Positions 26,281 to 34,512 of a stretch of 64,000 nucleotides of DNA are shown piece after piece. The translations under genes were made by a program, and so were the position numbers. The stretch is from Paenibacillus apiarius (lineage in GTDB: Bacteria > Bacillota > Bacilli > Paenibacillales > Paenibacillaceae), in the NCBI RefSeq assembly GCF_017052585.1, contig NZ_JAFFHZ010000001.1:2956501-3020500 (forward strand), read 5' to 3'. The notes under the pieces are model-generated. The model saw only the letters and a list, made by a program, of their open reading frames with translations. It was not told the DNA's origin and ran no database searches. The first letter of the stretch is position 1, and each line of letters starts with the position of its first letter.

Positions 26281-27639
26281 ATGGGGAACAGGCTGAAGTA
26301 TGATGTGGTGGTCATGGGCGGCGGCATATCGGGAGCGATGGCTGCCGTTGCGGCATCCAGCTTGGGAGCGAAGACCCTGATTGTGGAGTCGCACGGATTT
26401 CTGGGCGGGACGCTTACCGCGAATGGGGTAGGCCCGATGATGACATTCCATGCGGGAGAGAAGCTTGCTATTCAAGGGTTTACGGATCAGTTGATTGAAC
26501 GGCTGAAGAAGCAGGGCAAGTCGCCGGGACATATTTTCGATACGGTCGGCTTCACGTATTCGGTTACCCCGTTCGATGCCGAAGCGATGAAGCATGAGCT
26601 GGAGCTGATGGTCACCGAGAGCGGTGGGGAGATTCTGTATCATACGATGCTGGCCGGCGTGAAGACCGAGAGCGGACAAATCGTCAGCATAACGGTATGC
26701 AACAAATCCGGTCTGAGCGATATCGAGGCGTCCGTGTTCATCGACGGGACGGGAGACGGCGATTTGTCCGTCGGCGCGGGAGCCGAGTTCACCAAGGGCA
26801 GGGAATCCGACGGGGCCATGCAGCCGATGACGTTGAAGATGAAGATGTACAACGTCGATATTCCGAAGGTAAAACAATATATTCACGCCCACCCGGAAGA
26901 CTTTCCTCTGTATCAGGGCGACACGTCCATTATCGAGAAGGCGCCGCGCTTGTCGGTAGGCGGGTTCGACAGCCTCTTCAAGCTGGCGAAGGAGAGGGGC
27001 GAGATCTCGATCCAGCGGGAAAATGTGCTGTTCTTCGAGACGAATAACCCGGGTGAGGTCATTATGAATACGACCCGGATTCTCGGTCATGACCCGACAG
27101 ATGCATTCAGTCTGAGCAAGGCGGAGATGGAAGGCCGGAAGCAGTGCCGCGAGCTGGAACTGTTCGTGCGCAAGTATATTCCGGGCTTCGAGCATGCGGT
27201 CGTGGAATCGACCGGCCCGAGTATCGGCGTTCGGGGATCCCGCCAGATTAAGGGCGTGTATACGCTGACGGCCGAGGATCTGCTGGAGCAGCGGATGTTC
27301 GAGGATACGATCGCGCATTCCGGTTATCCGATCGATATCCATAGTCCGGACGGCGAAGGAACGAAGCATCAGAAGCTGGAATGGGGAGGCATGTACAGCA
27401 TTCCTTACTCCTGCATGATCACGGATTCCGTGCAGAACCTGATCGTCATCGGCAGATGCATTTCGGCCACCTTCGAAGCGCAGGCAGCTATGCGGACGAC
27501 GCCGACGACGGGGGCGATCGGTCATGCCGGCGGCGTAGCCGCTGCGGCAGCCGCCAAGAACGGCATCCGCGTGCAGGATGTGGACATCAAGGAAGTGCAA
27601 TCCGTACTCAAAGCACAAGGCGCTTATTTAGAAATATAG
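26281..27639 (+). CDS. FAD-dependent oxidoreductase (FAD_oxidored type)
   Basis: A 452-aa flavoprotein. N-terminal dinucleotide-binding motif VVVMGGGISGAMAAVAASSL, then LIVESHGFLGGTLTANGVGP, and the second FAD contact region FIDGTGDGDLSVGAGAEFTK. The C-terminal part VIGRCISATFEAQAAMRTTP and TGAIGHAGGVAAAAAAKNGI closes the FAD site. This is the PF12831-type arrangement. AGAAGGAGCGAGG precedes the ATG. First gene of an operon with a permease, HyuA, a HExxH protein and RpiR. Substrate unknown. Confidence 0.88.
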   Translation: MGNRLKYDVVVMGGGISGAMAAVAASSLGAKTLIVESHGFLGGTLTANGVGPMMTFHAGEKLAIQGFTDQLIERLKKQGKSPGHIFDTVGFTYSVTPFDAEAMKHELELMVTESGGEILYHTMLAGVKTESGQIVSITVCNKSGLSDIEASVFIDGTGDGDLSVGAGAEFTKGRESDGAMQPMTLKMKMYNVDIPKVKQYIHAHPEDFPLYQGDTSIIEKAPRLSVGGFDSLFKLAKERGEISIQRENVLFFETNNPGEVIMNTTRILGHDPTDAFSLSKAEMEGRKQCRELELFVRKYIPGFEHAVVESTGPSIGVRGSRQIKGVYTLTAEDLLEQRMFEDTIAHSGYPIDIHSPDGEGTKHQKLEWGGMYSIPYSCMITDSVQNLIVIGRCISATFEAQAAMRTTPTTGAIGHAGGVAAAAAAKNGIRVQDVDIKEVQSVLKAQGAYLEI

Positions 27640-27685
27640 ATGAACCTAAGCATGATAAGAACTTGATTCGAGAGGGGAAATCATC

Positions 27686-28978
27686 GTGACATCGTTAATG
27701 TGGGTTCAAGCCGTCGGCATTTTACTTGTCTTTCTTGTGTTCGTCGGGTTAATGATGACCCGGAAGCTTCCGACCATTCTCGCCCTGCCCTTGATGGCGA
27801 TTCTGTTCGCCGTCATCGCCGGCGTGCCGTGGATGTCGAACGATCCCGAGGCGACCACGATTGCCAAGACGATTCTGTCATCCGGCTCGATGCGCCTGTC
27901 CGGCGCCATCGCAGGCTTGATATTCGGGGCCTGGTTCGGGCAAATCTTGAATAAAGTCGGCATTACCAAGTCGATTATCCGGAAAGCGGCCGAGCTTGCA
28001 GGCGACAAGCCGGTGCTGATCTCGGTCTTGTTTTTCGCAACCGCGTCTATTATTTTCTCGGCGGCCGGAGGCCTGGGCATGGTCATCCTGGTCGGCACGA
28101 TCGTTATTCCGATTATGCTGACGGCGGGCATTTCCCAGTTCGTCGCCTCTATCGTCGTCATTTCCGCCGTCGGCGTCGGCGCGCTGTTCAACGTCTCCAA
28201 CTGGGCCGTCTATGTCGATGTGCTCGGCCTCTCGGTTCAGACGATTGCGGATTATACGCTGGTCGCCGCGCTGCCGCTCATTCTCGTATCGTTGGCGATG
28301 ATTATTTTCTATATCCGGCGGGACGGCAAAGGCCGCAAAGCATGGGCGATGCCGACGGCTTCCGGTGGAGAAGGCAAAAAAGTGCCTGCCTTTGCGCTCA
28401 TTAGCCCGCTTGTGCCGGTCATTCTCGTCTTTGCGTTCAAGCTCGACATCGTGCCGGCGGTGGTCATCGGCGCGTTAGTTACGATACTGCTGACTTGGCC
28501 GAAGCGGCCGATTCATGTCCTGTCCAGCGCGTTGGTGGAAGGGATTCAGGACGTCGCTGGCGCGATGGCGCTCATGATTGGCATCGGCATTCTGTTGAAT
28601 TCCGTCATGGCGCCGCAGGTATCGGCGCTAATAAGCCCGCTGATTGAAACGGTGCTGCCGACCAGCCCGTTGATGTACATTCTGTTCTTCACGCTGCTGT
28701 CTCCGCTCGCCATCTACCGCGGGCCGCTGAACGTATGGGGACTGGGCAGCGGCATTGCCGCCCTGTTCGTCTCGGCGGGCATGACCCCGGTCGCGGCGAT
28801 GCTGGCACTGCGCGTCGTCAGCAACGTGCAGGCCGTTTCCGACCCGACCAACTCGCATAATGTGTGGGTCGCGGATTTTACGAAGAGCGACATTAACGAT
28901 ATTTTGAAAAAGACGCTTCCTTGGATGATGGTCGCGGTGCTGATTTCGATGGTGTTCGGGTCATTCATGGTCTTTTAG
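27686..28978 (+). CDS. Multi-span permease (GntP/CitMHS-like)
   Basis: A 430-aa integral membrane carrier with about 11-12 helices. Glycine-rich loops such as FSAAGGLGMVILVGTIVIPI in the first half and LAIYRGPLNVWGLGSGIAAL plus VSDPTNSHNVWV in the second half resemble organic-anion secondary carriers. GTG start after GAGGGGAAATC. Being inside the FAD/HyuA operon, it most likely imports the operon substrate. The family call rests on general layout. Confidence 0.75.
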   Translation: MTSLMWVQAVGILLVFLVFVGLMMTRKLPTILALPLMAILFAVIAGVPWMSNDPEATTIAKTILSSGSMRLSGAIAGLIFGAWFGQILNKVGITKSIIRKAAELAGDKPVLISVLFFATASIIFSAAGGLGMVILVGTIVIPIMLTAGISQFVASIVVISAVGVGALFNVSNWAVYVDVLGLSVQTIADYTLVAALPLILVSLAMIIFYIRRDGKGRKAWAMPTASGGEGKKVPAFALISPLVPVILVFAFKLDIVPAVVIGALVTILLTWPKRPIHVLSSALVEGIQDVAGAMALMIGIGILLNSVMAPQVSALISPLIETVLPTSPLMYILFFTLLSPLAIYRGPLNVWGLGSGIAALFVSAGMTPVAAMLALRVVSNVQAVSDPTNSHNVWVADFTKSDINDILKKTLPWMMVAVLISMVFGSFMVF

Positions 28979-29039
28979 ATGAAGAGAGAATCAGGGCGGA
29001 GACTTGCGGGTGTCCGCCCGTTGCCGCAGGAGGAGAACG

Positions 29040-31187
29040 ATGGAGAGAAGAAAAGTAAGGGTTGGGATTGATGTCGGAGGCACCTTCACGGATGCGGCCG
29101 TCATTGACAATGAGACGTATGAGGTTATCGGGAAGATGAAAATTCCGACGACACATCATGACGAAGACGGTGTGGCGAAAGGAATTGTGCAAATATTGAA
29201 GCGGATTTTGGAGAGCGAGGGCATTGCTCCGGACGATGTGACCTTTATCGCCCACGGGACGACGCAAGCGACGAACGCCTTGCTGGAAGGGGACGTGGCC
29301 AGAGTTGGCATTATCGGCATGGGTTCCGGCCTTGACGGCATGAGCACGCGATCGGAGTCGAATCCCGGGGACATTGAACTGGCGCCGGGCAAATATTTGA
29401 AGACGTACCATACGTACCTCGATTCCAAAAATTTGCGGGATGAGGATATCGAAGCGGCGATTGACAAGCTTGCGCGGCAGGGGGCGGAAGTGATCGTCGC
29501 TTCCGAGGCATACAGCGTTGACGATCCGGCTAATGAGCTCCGTGTCGTCGAGATAGCGAACCGCAAAGGCATGTACGCAACAGGCGGGCATGAAATTTCC
29601 CAGTTATATGGACTCAAGACACGGACAAGAACGGCGGTCGTAAATGCGTCCCTCATTCCGAAAATGATGGAAACGGCGAACATGACGGAGAAATCCGTCA
29701 AAAACGCGAATATTCAATCCCCGCTCATGATTATGCGCTGCGACGGCGGCGTCATGAGCATCGACGAGGTGCGCAAGCGTCCGATTTTGACGATGCTGTC
29801 GGGTCTAGCCGCCGGTGTTGCCGGCGTGCTGATGTATGAGAAGGTGTCGGACGGCATCTTTTTCGAGGTCGGCGGCACGAGCGTTGATATTTCCGTCATC
29901 AAGAACGGGAAGGTCATGATCAAGAATGCCCAGGTCGGCGGCCACCGGACCTATTTGCAGTCCTTGGATGTCCGGACGCTTGGCATTGCCGGCGGAAGCA
30001 TGATTAAGGTGGCGAACGGGAAAATCATCGATGTCGGTCCGCGAAGCGCCCATATTGCGGGCAAGGAATACGAGGCGTTCGCCCCGACGGAGGAAATCGT
30101 CAATCCGAAGGTCAAGTTCGTCAGCCCGCGGGAAGGGGATCCGGCCGAATATATCATTTTCGAGAGCGAGACCGGCAAGGAATTCTCCTACACGCTGGCC
30201 GGTGCGGCCAACATTCTCGGCTATATTCCGGAAGGCGATTACGCGCGGGGGAACAAGGAAGCGGCCGTGCGGGCATGGGAAGCCCTTGCCGCTCATGTCG
30301 GCCTGAGCGTCGAGGAGGCCGCCAGACAGGTTATGAATATCGCGATCGACAAGACGATGAAGACCGTCAATGAGATGATCGAGGACTATGAACTGGATCG
30401 CTCGTTCGTGACGCTGATCGGCGGCGGAGGCAGCGGCGCCGTGCTCGTCCCGGCGATGGGGGAACGGGAGCGGTTCCGCTTCCAGATCGCGAATAACGCG
30501 CCTTACGTATCGACCATCGGCGTCGCCCTGGCGATGGTGAAGGAGCAGTTGGAGAGAACCGTCGTGAACCCGACGGAAGAGGACATCAAGCGCATTCGGT
30601 CCGACATCGTCGAGCGCATCGTCCAATCCGGCGCCAGTGAGGATACGGTCGAGGTGACGATCGAGATCGACAGCCAGAAAAACATTTTGCGGGCAGTCGC
30701 TACCGGCTCGACAGAGCTTCGCTCCAAAGATCTGGGCCAGCAAGCGCTGTCTGTCGAGGAGATGGCCGCCATCGCCGCCAGCTCGGTCGATCAGCCAGCG
30801 GACAGCATGAAGCTGGCATCCCAGTGCGGCCGCTGGAGCCTGTTTGTCTGCGAGGAGACGAAGAAAACGTTCTTCGGCCTGATCAAGAAGAAGACGAACT
30901 ATGTGAGCGTGTTGGATCGGGAAGGCGTGGTCCGGTTCAAGAAGGGGAATGTTCATTTTGCGAAGGTGGCCAAAGCCGAGTTCGGAAACCGGCTGCAAGA
31001 TTTTTTGGACGACAATACGATCTACTCCGACGCGAACGCGACGATACCGAAGGTATTCGTCTTTTATCGGGAGAAGATGCTCGATTTGACCGGGATGCAG
31101 ACGAAGGAGCAGCTGATGTCGATTCTCGAGATCGAGACGGAAATGCTGAAAGAGGAAGAAGAATTGATCGTCATTGCCTATCAGTAA
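29040..31187 (+). CDS. Hydantoinase/oxoprolinase A-type subunit (HyuA-like)
   Basis: A 715-aa protein. N-terminus VRVGIDVGGTFTDAAVID is the HyuA N-domain signature. IAHGTTQATNALLEG and the ASKHA-like FFEVGGTSVDISVIKNGK and LIGGGGSGAVLVPAMGE follow. The last 180 residues form an extra domain with a Lys-rich FFGLIKKKTNY stretch. The frame opens at 29004, but AGGAGGAG precedes the ATG at 29040. Hydantoinase/oxoprolinase and acetone-carboxylase systems normally pair HyuA with HyuB; no HyuB lies next to it. The enzyme family performs ATP-dependent ring opening or carboxylation. Confidence 0.87.
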   Translation: MERRKVRVGIDVGGTFTDAAVIDNETYEVIGKMKIPTTHHDEDGVAKGIVQILKRILESEGIAPDDVTFIAHGTTQATNALLEGDVARVGIIGMGSGLDGMSTRSESNPGDIELAPGKYLKTYHTYLDSKNLRDEDIEAAIDKLARQGAEVIVASEAYSVDDPANELRVVEIANRKGMYATGGHEISQLYGLKTRTRTAVVNASLIPKMMETANMTEKSVKNANIQSPLMIMRCDGGVMSIDEVRKRPILTMLSGLAAGVAGVLMYEKVSDGIFFEVGGTSVDISVIKNGKVMIKNAQVGGHRTYLQSLDVRTLGIAGGSMIKVANGKIIDVGPRSAHIAGKEYEAFAPTEEIVNPKVKFVSPREGDPAEYIIFESETGKEFSYTLAGAANILGYIPEGDYARGNKEAAVRAWEALAAHVGLSVEEAARQVMNIAIDKTMKTVNEMIEDYELDRSFVTLIGGGGSGAVLVPAMGERERFRFQIANNAPYVSTIGVALAMVKEQLERTVVNPTEEDIKRIRSDIVERIVQSGASEDTVEVTIEIDSQKNILRAVATGSTELRSKDLGQQALSVEEMAAIAASSVDQPADSMKLASQCGRWSLFVCEETKKTFFGLIKKKTNYVSVLDREGVVRFKKGNVHFAKVAKAEFGNRLQDFLDDNTIYSDANATIPKVFVFYREKMLDLTGMQTKEQLMSILEIETEMLKEEEELIVIAYQ

Positions 31188-31199
31188 GGAGGGGAAGGT

Positions 31200-31889
31200 A
31201 TGCCGGACGAGGTCATCCGTCGCTTGACGGAAGGGGAAGGGTCCGATGAATTGCTGGCGTGCGCGGAGCTGGAGCAGGACCCCCTTTTCCACAAAATACC
31301 GAAGGACCGAATTGCGTACTATGTGAGCATGTCGCTGGAGCGGGGCAGAGAGACGGCGGCTGCATACAAGGGCAAGGGCAAGTCCATTCGGGAGCTGTGC
31401 CAGATGGAAGGCTTGCAGTATGAAGTGACGAACCAGTCCGGCACATTCCACAACGTCAGCTTCCGCGCGCAGATTGATTTCGCCAAGAATCCGCCGGCGA
31501 TTATCATCTATGCGTCGTCGCTCCGCGATATGCGGCAGGCTTACCGGTCGGTGATGGGGAATGGATGCGAGGAGCAAGGACAGGAGCTTGATCGGCTCAT
31601 TGACATTCATTTGGCACATGAGTTTTTTCATTATACAGAGTACCGAGCGGGGCAATTCACGAATGAGACGCTGGAGCCGATTGAGGTTTTCAAGCTTGGA
31701 AGCTGGTATACGAAGAGATCAAGCATTGTGAAATGCAGTGAAATCGCGGCGCATGCGTTCTGCAAGACGATGCTGGACCTGCCCTGTTTGCCGAATGCGC
31801 TCGACTACGCGTTTCTTGTTCAGACGGGGGCGATGGATGCAGGCGAGCTCCGCCGGAGGGCGGAAAATTGGAAAATGATGCTGGCCTGA
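31200..31889 (+). CDS. Uncharacterised protein with a HExxH zincin-like motif
   Basis: A 229-aa cytoplasmic protein, not recognised. Residues around 138-152 read DIHLAHEFFHYTEYRAG, so HEFFH matches the HExxH zinc-protease core; a downstream Glu (NETLEPIEVF) could be a third ligand. A later KCSEIAAHAFCKTML segment has further His/Cys/Glu. AAGGAGGGG precedes the ATG, 12 bp after the HyuA stop, so it is firmly in the operon. It may act as a peptidase or metal-dependent hydrolase on the operon substrate; unproven. Confidence 0.75.
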   Translation: MPDEVIRRLTEGEGSDELLACAELEQDPLFHKIPKDRIAYYVSMSLERGRETAAAYKGKGKSIRELCQMEGLQYEVTNQSGTFHNVSFRAQIDFAKNPPAIIIYASSLRDMRQAYRSVMGNGCEEQGQELDRLIDIHLAHEFFHYTEYRAGQFTNETLEPIEVFKLGSWYTKRSSIVKCSEIAAHAFCKTMLDLPCLPNALDYAFLVQTGAMDAGELRRRAENWKMMLA

Positions 31890-31912
31890 TTTTCTCATTA
31901 CCTCCCTTGATA

Positions 31913-31921
31913 TGATATAAT
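31913..31921 (+). promoter_or_regulatory. Candidate extended -10 promoter for the RpiR gene
   Basis: TGATATAAT (31913-31921) is an extended -10 element with a consensus TATAAT; no clear -35 box is seen. The RpiR gene starts 63 bp downstream, so it may be transcribed separately as well as with the operon. Confidence 0.45.
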
Positions 31922-31983
31922 GGGGTGTGCTAGCGAGGTTACCGGATTCGCATTTTTCCCATTGGCAGTCAGGAGGAGGTACC

Positions 31984-32844
31984 ATGTCTTCACAGGTTCC
32001 GGCGGTCATCGCAAAAATTGTATCGCAAACGCAAAAATTAACATACGGCGAAAATCAAATCGCCAATTTTGTTATACACAATCCGGAATTCATCACCCGT
32101 AACACCATTACGGCCATTGCGAATGAAATCGGCGTATCCGAGACAAGCATCAACCGTTTTTGCAAAAAGGTGGGCTTCAAAGGCTTCAACGATTTTAAAA
32201 TCGCGTTCGCCCAGGATGCGTTTTACCGGGATATGCAGGCCAAAAAGAAAGAGAGACGCGAGATTAACGTCATTGATGCGCTGGCTCTCGACTATAACGA
32301 GCTGATCGTCAACACCTCGGCGCTCATTACGGAAGATCAGCTTCATCAAGTGGTCGAACTGCTGAAGGGAGCGCGCAGAATCGTCCTCATCGGCTTGTTC
32401 GATTCGTTCCTCGCGGCCATGGCCTTGAAGAACCGGCTCGCGATTATCGGCGTTCATGCCGATGCCATCAACGACAGCAGGGAAATGAAGATCGCCGCCT
32501 CCCAATGCGGTCCCGAGGATGTCGTCATCGCCTTCTCGCGTTCGGGTTCGACGCGGGAGATTATCGATGCCGTCTCCATCGCGCAGGTCAATCAGGCCAA
32601 GACCGTGGCGGTCACCTGCTACGACTCATCGCCGATTACCGAAAATGCGGTGGTCGATATTATTGCGCCGGATAAAATCTCGGTCAATAACAGCGCCTTT
32701 ATGTCCAACCATATCACGTTTCTGTTTGTCGTTGATCTCATTATGAGCGTTTTCATTTCATCGGATAAGCAGTATTTGAAGAAAAAGCTGGACAGCGAAG
32801 GGATATTGGCCAGCGATCAGTCGATAACGAATTATTTTCTGTGA
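31984..32844 (+). CDS. MurR/RpiR-family transcriptional regulator
   Basis: A 286-aa protein. N-terminal HTH (NTITAIANEIGVSETSINRF, then CKKVGFKGFNDFK, residues about 30-75) and a C-terminal SIS sugar-isomerase domain (VVIAFSRSGSTREIIDAVSI). The ATG at 31984 with AGGAGGAGG is preferred over the upstream in-frame ATG at 31927. Usually these regulators sense phosphosugars or related metabolites; here it most likely controls the FAD/permease/HyuA operon. Confidence 0.92.
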   Translation: MSSQVPAVIAKIVSQTQKLTYGENQIANFVIHNPEFITRNTITAIANEIGVSETSINRFCKKVGFKGFNDFKIAFAQDAFYRDMQAKKKERREINVIDALALDYNELIVNTSALITEDQLHQVVELLKGARRIVLIGLFDSFLAAMALKNRLAIIGVHADAINDSREMKIAASQCGPEDVVIAFSRSGSTREIIDAVSIAQVNQAKTVAVTCYDSSPITENAVVDIIAPDKISVNNSAFMSNHITFLFVVDLIMSVFISSDKQYLKKKLDSEGILASDQSITNYFL

Positions 32845-32886
32845 TTGCAGGAACAGACGCTCCCGCGCGGCGGGGGCTATTCCTGT

Positions 32887-32967
32887 GATCATCTGGGGAG
32901 CATTATTGGGATTCAGGATCCGAAAGGCAAACTGACGGAGACGTACAGCTACGCGGTTTATAAGTAA
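32887..32967 (+). pseudogene. Rhs/YD-repeat C-terminal fragment
   Basis: The frame reads DHLGSIIGIQDPKGKLTETY then SYAVYK and a stop: the DHLGS...D..G.....YSY pattern of the Rhs core. Only about 27 codons remain, with no start. The rest of 32845-33181 holds nothing recognisable. It shows that a Rhs-type gene once stood here. Confidence 0.7.
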
Positions 32968-33181
32968 GGATGCGTATGAGGGAGAAATCATTCGAGTACT
33001 ACCTGCTCTCTTTAACGGACAGTAAAAAGTGTTCTTGTTTCATGTTGTTTTTCAATAAATTTAAGACCTTGAGAGCGGCAATCCTTTACCCCCACCCAGT
33101 GACGAATGAATCGAGCGGCCCAGACCAAAGCCGATGACAAGTAACAAGCCAAATAACTGTAGCTTGTTACAATCCATTCGC

Positions 33182-33823
33182 TTATTGTTCTCCCCATTTA
33201 TTATGAAATATTAGATTTTCAAGAGATTTTCGTTTTTCCCACTTAACTTGTTCTAAAATGGGAGCAGAGGGGTAGTCGTCCGTATATCCAATGGAAATTA
33301 AAGCAACAGGGTCAATGTGCGGAGGTATTTGCAAAATATCTCGAACATCATTTTTTTTGTAAAAACTTACCCATCCCATGGCTAAACCTTCTACACACGC
33401 CGCTAACCACATATTTTGGATTGCACATGCTGTAGAAAGAATATCCGTCTCCGGAATCGAATTTCGTCCTAGTACATGCGAGCCCCCGCTTGTTGGATCA
33501 CAGGTGACACAGATCGTTAAGGGCGCCTCTTTAATTCCTTCAATTTTTAAACTTAAAAATTGGGTAGCGCGCTCTTCTTCGTAATGAATCGCCAAAGCTC
33601 GTCTTTCTTTTTCTGTCGCCCAAGCTAATCTCTCTTTGACTTCCATAGAATCCACTATAATGAAATTCCATGGCTGCATAAATCCTACAGAGGGTGCATG
33701 GTGTGCCGCTTGTAAAATTCGGTCGATAATCTCTTTAGGTACAGGATTCGGAAGAAAATTCCGAATGTCTCTTCTTTTATGAATGACATTATAAACTGCT
33801 TCTTTTTCGATCTCATTAAACAT
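33182..33823 (-). CDS. bluB: 5,6-dimethylbenzimidazole synthase
   Basis: A 213-aa nitroreductase-fold protein. The sequence follows BluB closely: HKRRDIRNFLPNPVP, AAHHAPSVGFMQPWNFIIVD, LTICVTCDPTSGGSHVLGR, then ETDILSTACAIQNMWLAACV and EGLAMGWVSFY. BluB fragments reduced FMN to 5,6-dimethylbenzimidazole, the lower ligand of cobalamin. Other nitroreductases lack the long APSVGFMQPW and CVTCD signature block. ATG 33823 is favoured because BluB proteins start near F.E.E..AVY; an ATG at 33841 with GGAGG upstream is the alternative. No cobalamin genes or B12 riboswitch are nearby. Confidence 0.85.
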   Translation of the reverse strand: MFNEIEKEAVYNVIHKRRDIRNFLPNPVPKEIIDRILQAAHHAPSVGFMQPWNFIIVDSMEVKERLAWATEKERRALAIHYEEERATQFLSLKIEGIKEAPLTICVTCDPTSGGSHVLGRNSIPETDILSTACAIQNMWLAACVEGLAMGWVSFYKKNDVRDILQIPPHIDPVALISIGYTDDYPSAPILEQVKWEKRKSLENLIFHNKWGEQ

Positions 33824-34090
33824 GTGATGCGCCTCTTTCATTCTGTATCGTGCCTCCATCATCCATTGTAGCTATCCTTTGATAATGTGGATTTTTTCTT
33901 TCTCTACGTTGTTTTGAAATCGGAAACATCTCGAAATGTCTACTCCTCGATCCGTTCACCCTTTAAGGATATCATAGATTCCACATATTCGACAAATTAG
34001 ATCAATTTTCTACTTATTTTTTATTTTGAGCCGAGCGACGATTCGCCGTTGTGTTCAACTATATCGCCCTTTTGTTGTCGTCCTTGCCGA

Positions 34091-34119
34091 GTTTGTAACG
34101 TGCCTATAGGAATTGAAAC
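34091..34119 (+). CRISPR. Orphan CRISPR repeat (29 nt, one base deleted)
   Basis: Begins GTTTGTAACGTG and ends CCTATAGGAATTGAAAC, so it matches the family repeat but has lost an A in the centre. There is no leader inverted repeat and no second repeat. It sits about 40 bp before an SLH-domain remnant, an arrangement recalling the lone repeat at 24795 near the amidase-SLH gene. Confidence 0.75.
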
Positions 34120-34149
34120 TCTGGAAACGCATGGGGAAACGAGCATGCC

Positions 34150-34298
34150 TATATATGGTTTACTGACTTTGACCCAACCGCAGTCTACTGGCATTATGAA
34201 TGGTCTGGGGAATGGATTCGCGCCGAGCGAAGCCGATTACGCGAGCTGAGGTGGCCGTGGTGGCAGATCGGATATTGAAGCAGATAATGGGGAAATAA
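34150..34298 (+). pseudogene. SLH-domain gene remnant (frameshifted)
   Basis: One frame gives STGIMNGLGNGFAPSE, and after a one-base shift near 34227 another gives KPITRAEVAVVADRILKQIM then GK and stop. Joined, this is the C-terminal half of an SLH repeat, close to QPITRAEVAVVAERLL of the amidase at 25385. No start or upstream body survives. Confidence 0.75.
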
Positions 34299-34331
34299 GA
34301 GCTTGGGCTGAGCCTGCTCCCTGTTACACGA

Positions 34332-34363
34332 TAAGAGCCGTGGGATCATTCCTACGGTTCTTA
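34332..34363. terminator. Hairpin after the SLH remnant
   Basis: TAAGAGCCGTGGGA (34332-34345) pairs with TTCCTACGGTTCTTA (34349-34363) with small mismatches. There is no strong T-run on either side, so termination is uncertain. 34364-34512 shows nothing else. Confidence 0.4.
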
Positions 34364-34512
34364 CATTGAAAAAGAGAAATTATTAGCGCGTGTATTCATA
34401 TCTCTTGAAAAAGAAACCTTGAGAGGTTTGAAGCCAATCAAGGTTGAAAGAATAGATTCATTGTTAGTATCCTGCATGAAACTAGGAGCAAGCAAAAAGT
34501 CGATTTCACATA

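Noticed and set aside
26257-27618. 453-aa minus-strand open frame
   Set aside because: Antisense to the FAD oxidoreductase, which has clear cofactor motifs; no ribosome site and shadow-like composition.
29805-31655. 616-aa minus-strand open frame
   Set aside because: Antisense to HyuA and the HExxH gene; high-GC third-position effect explains it.
33824-34090. Possible cobalamin riboswitch upstream of bluB
   Set aside because: No B12-box-like conserved sequence could be found on the minus strand here.
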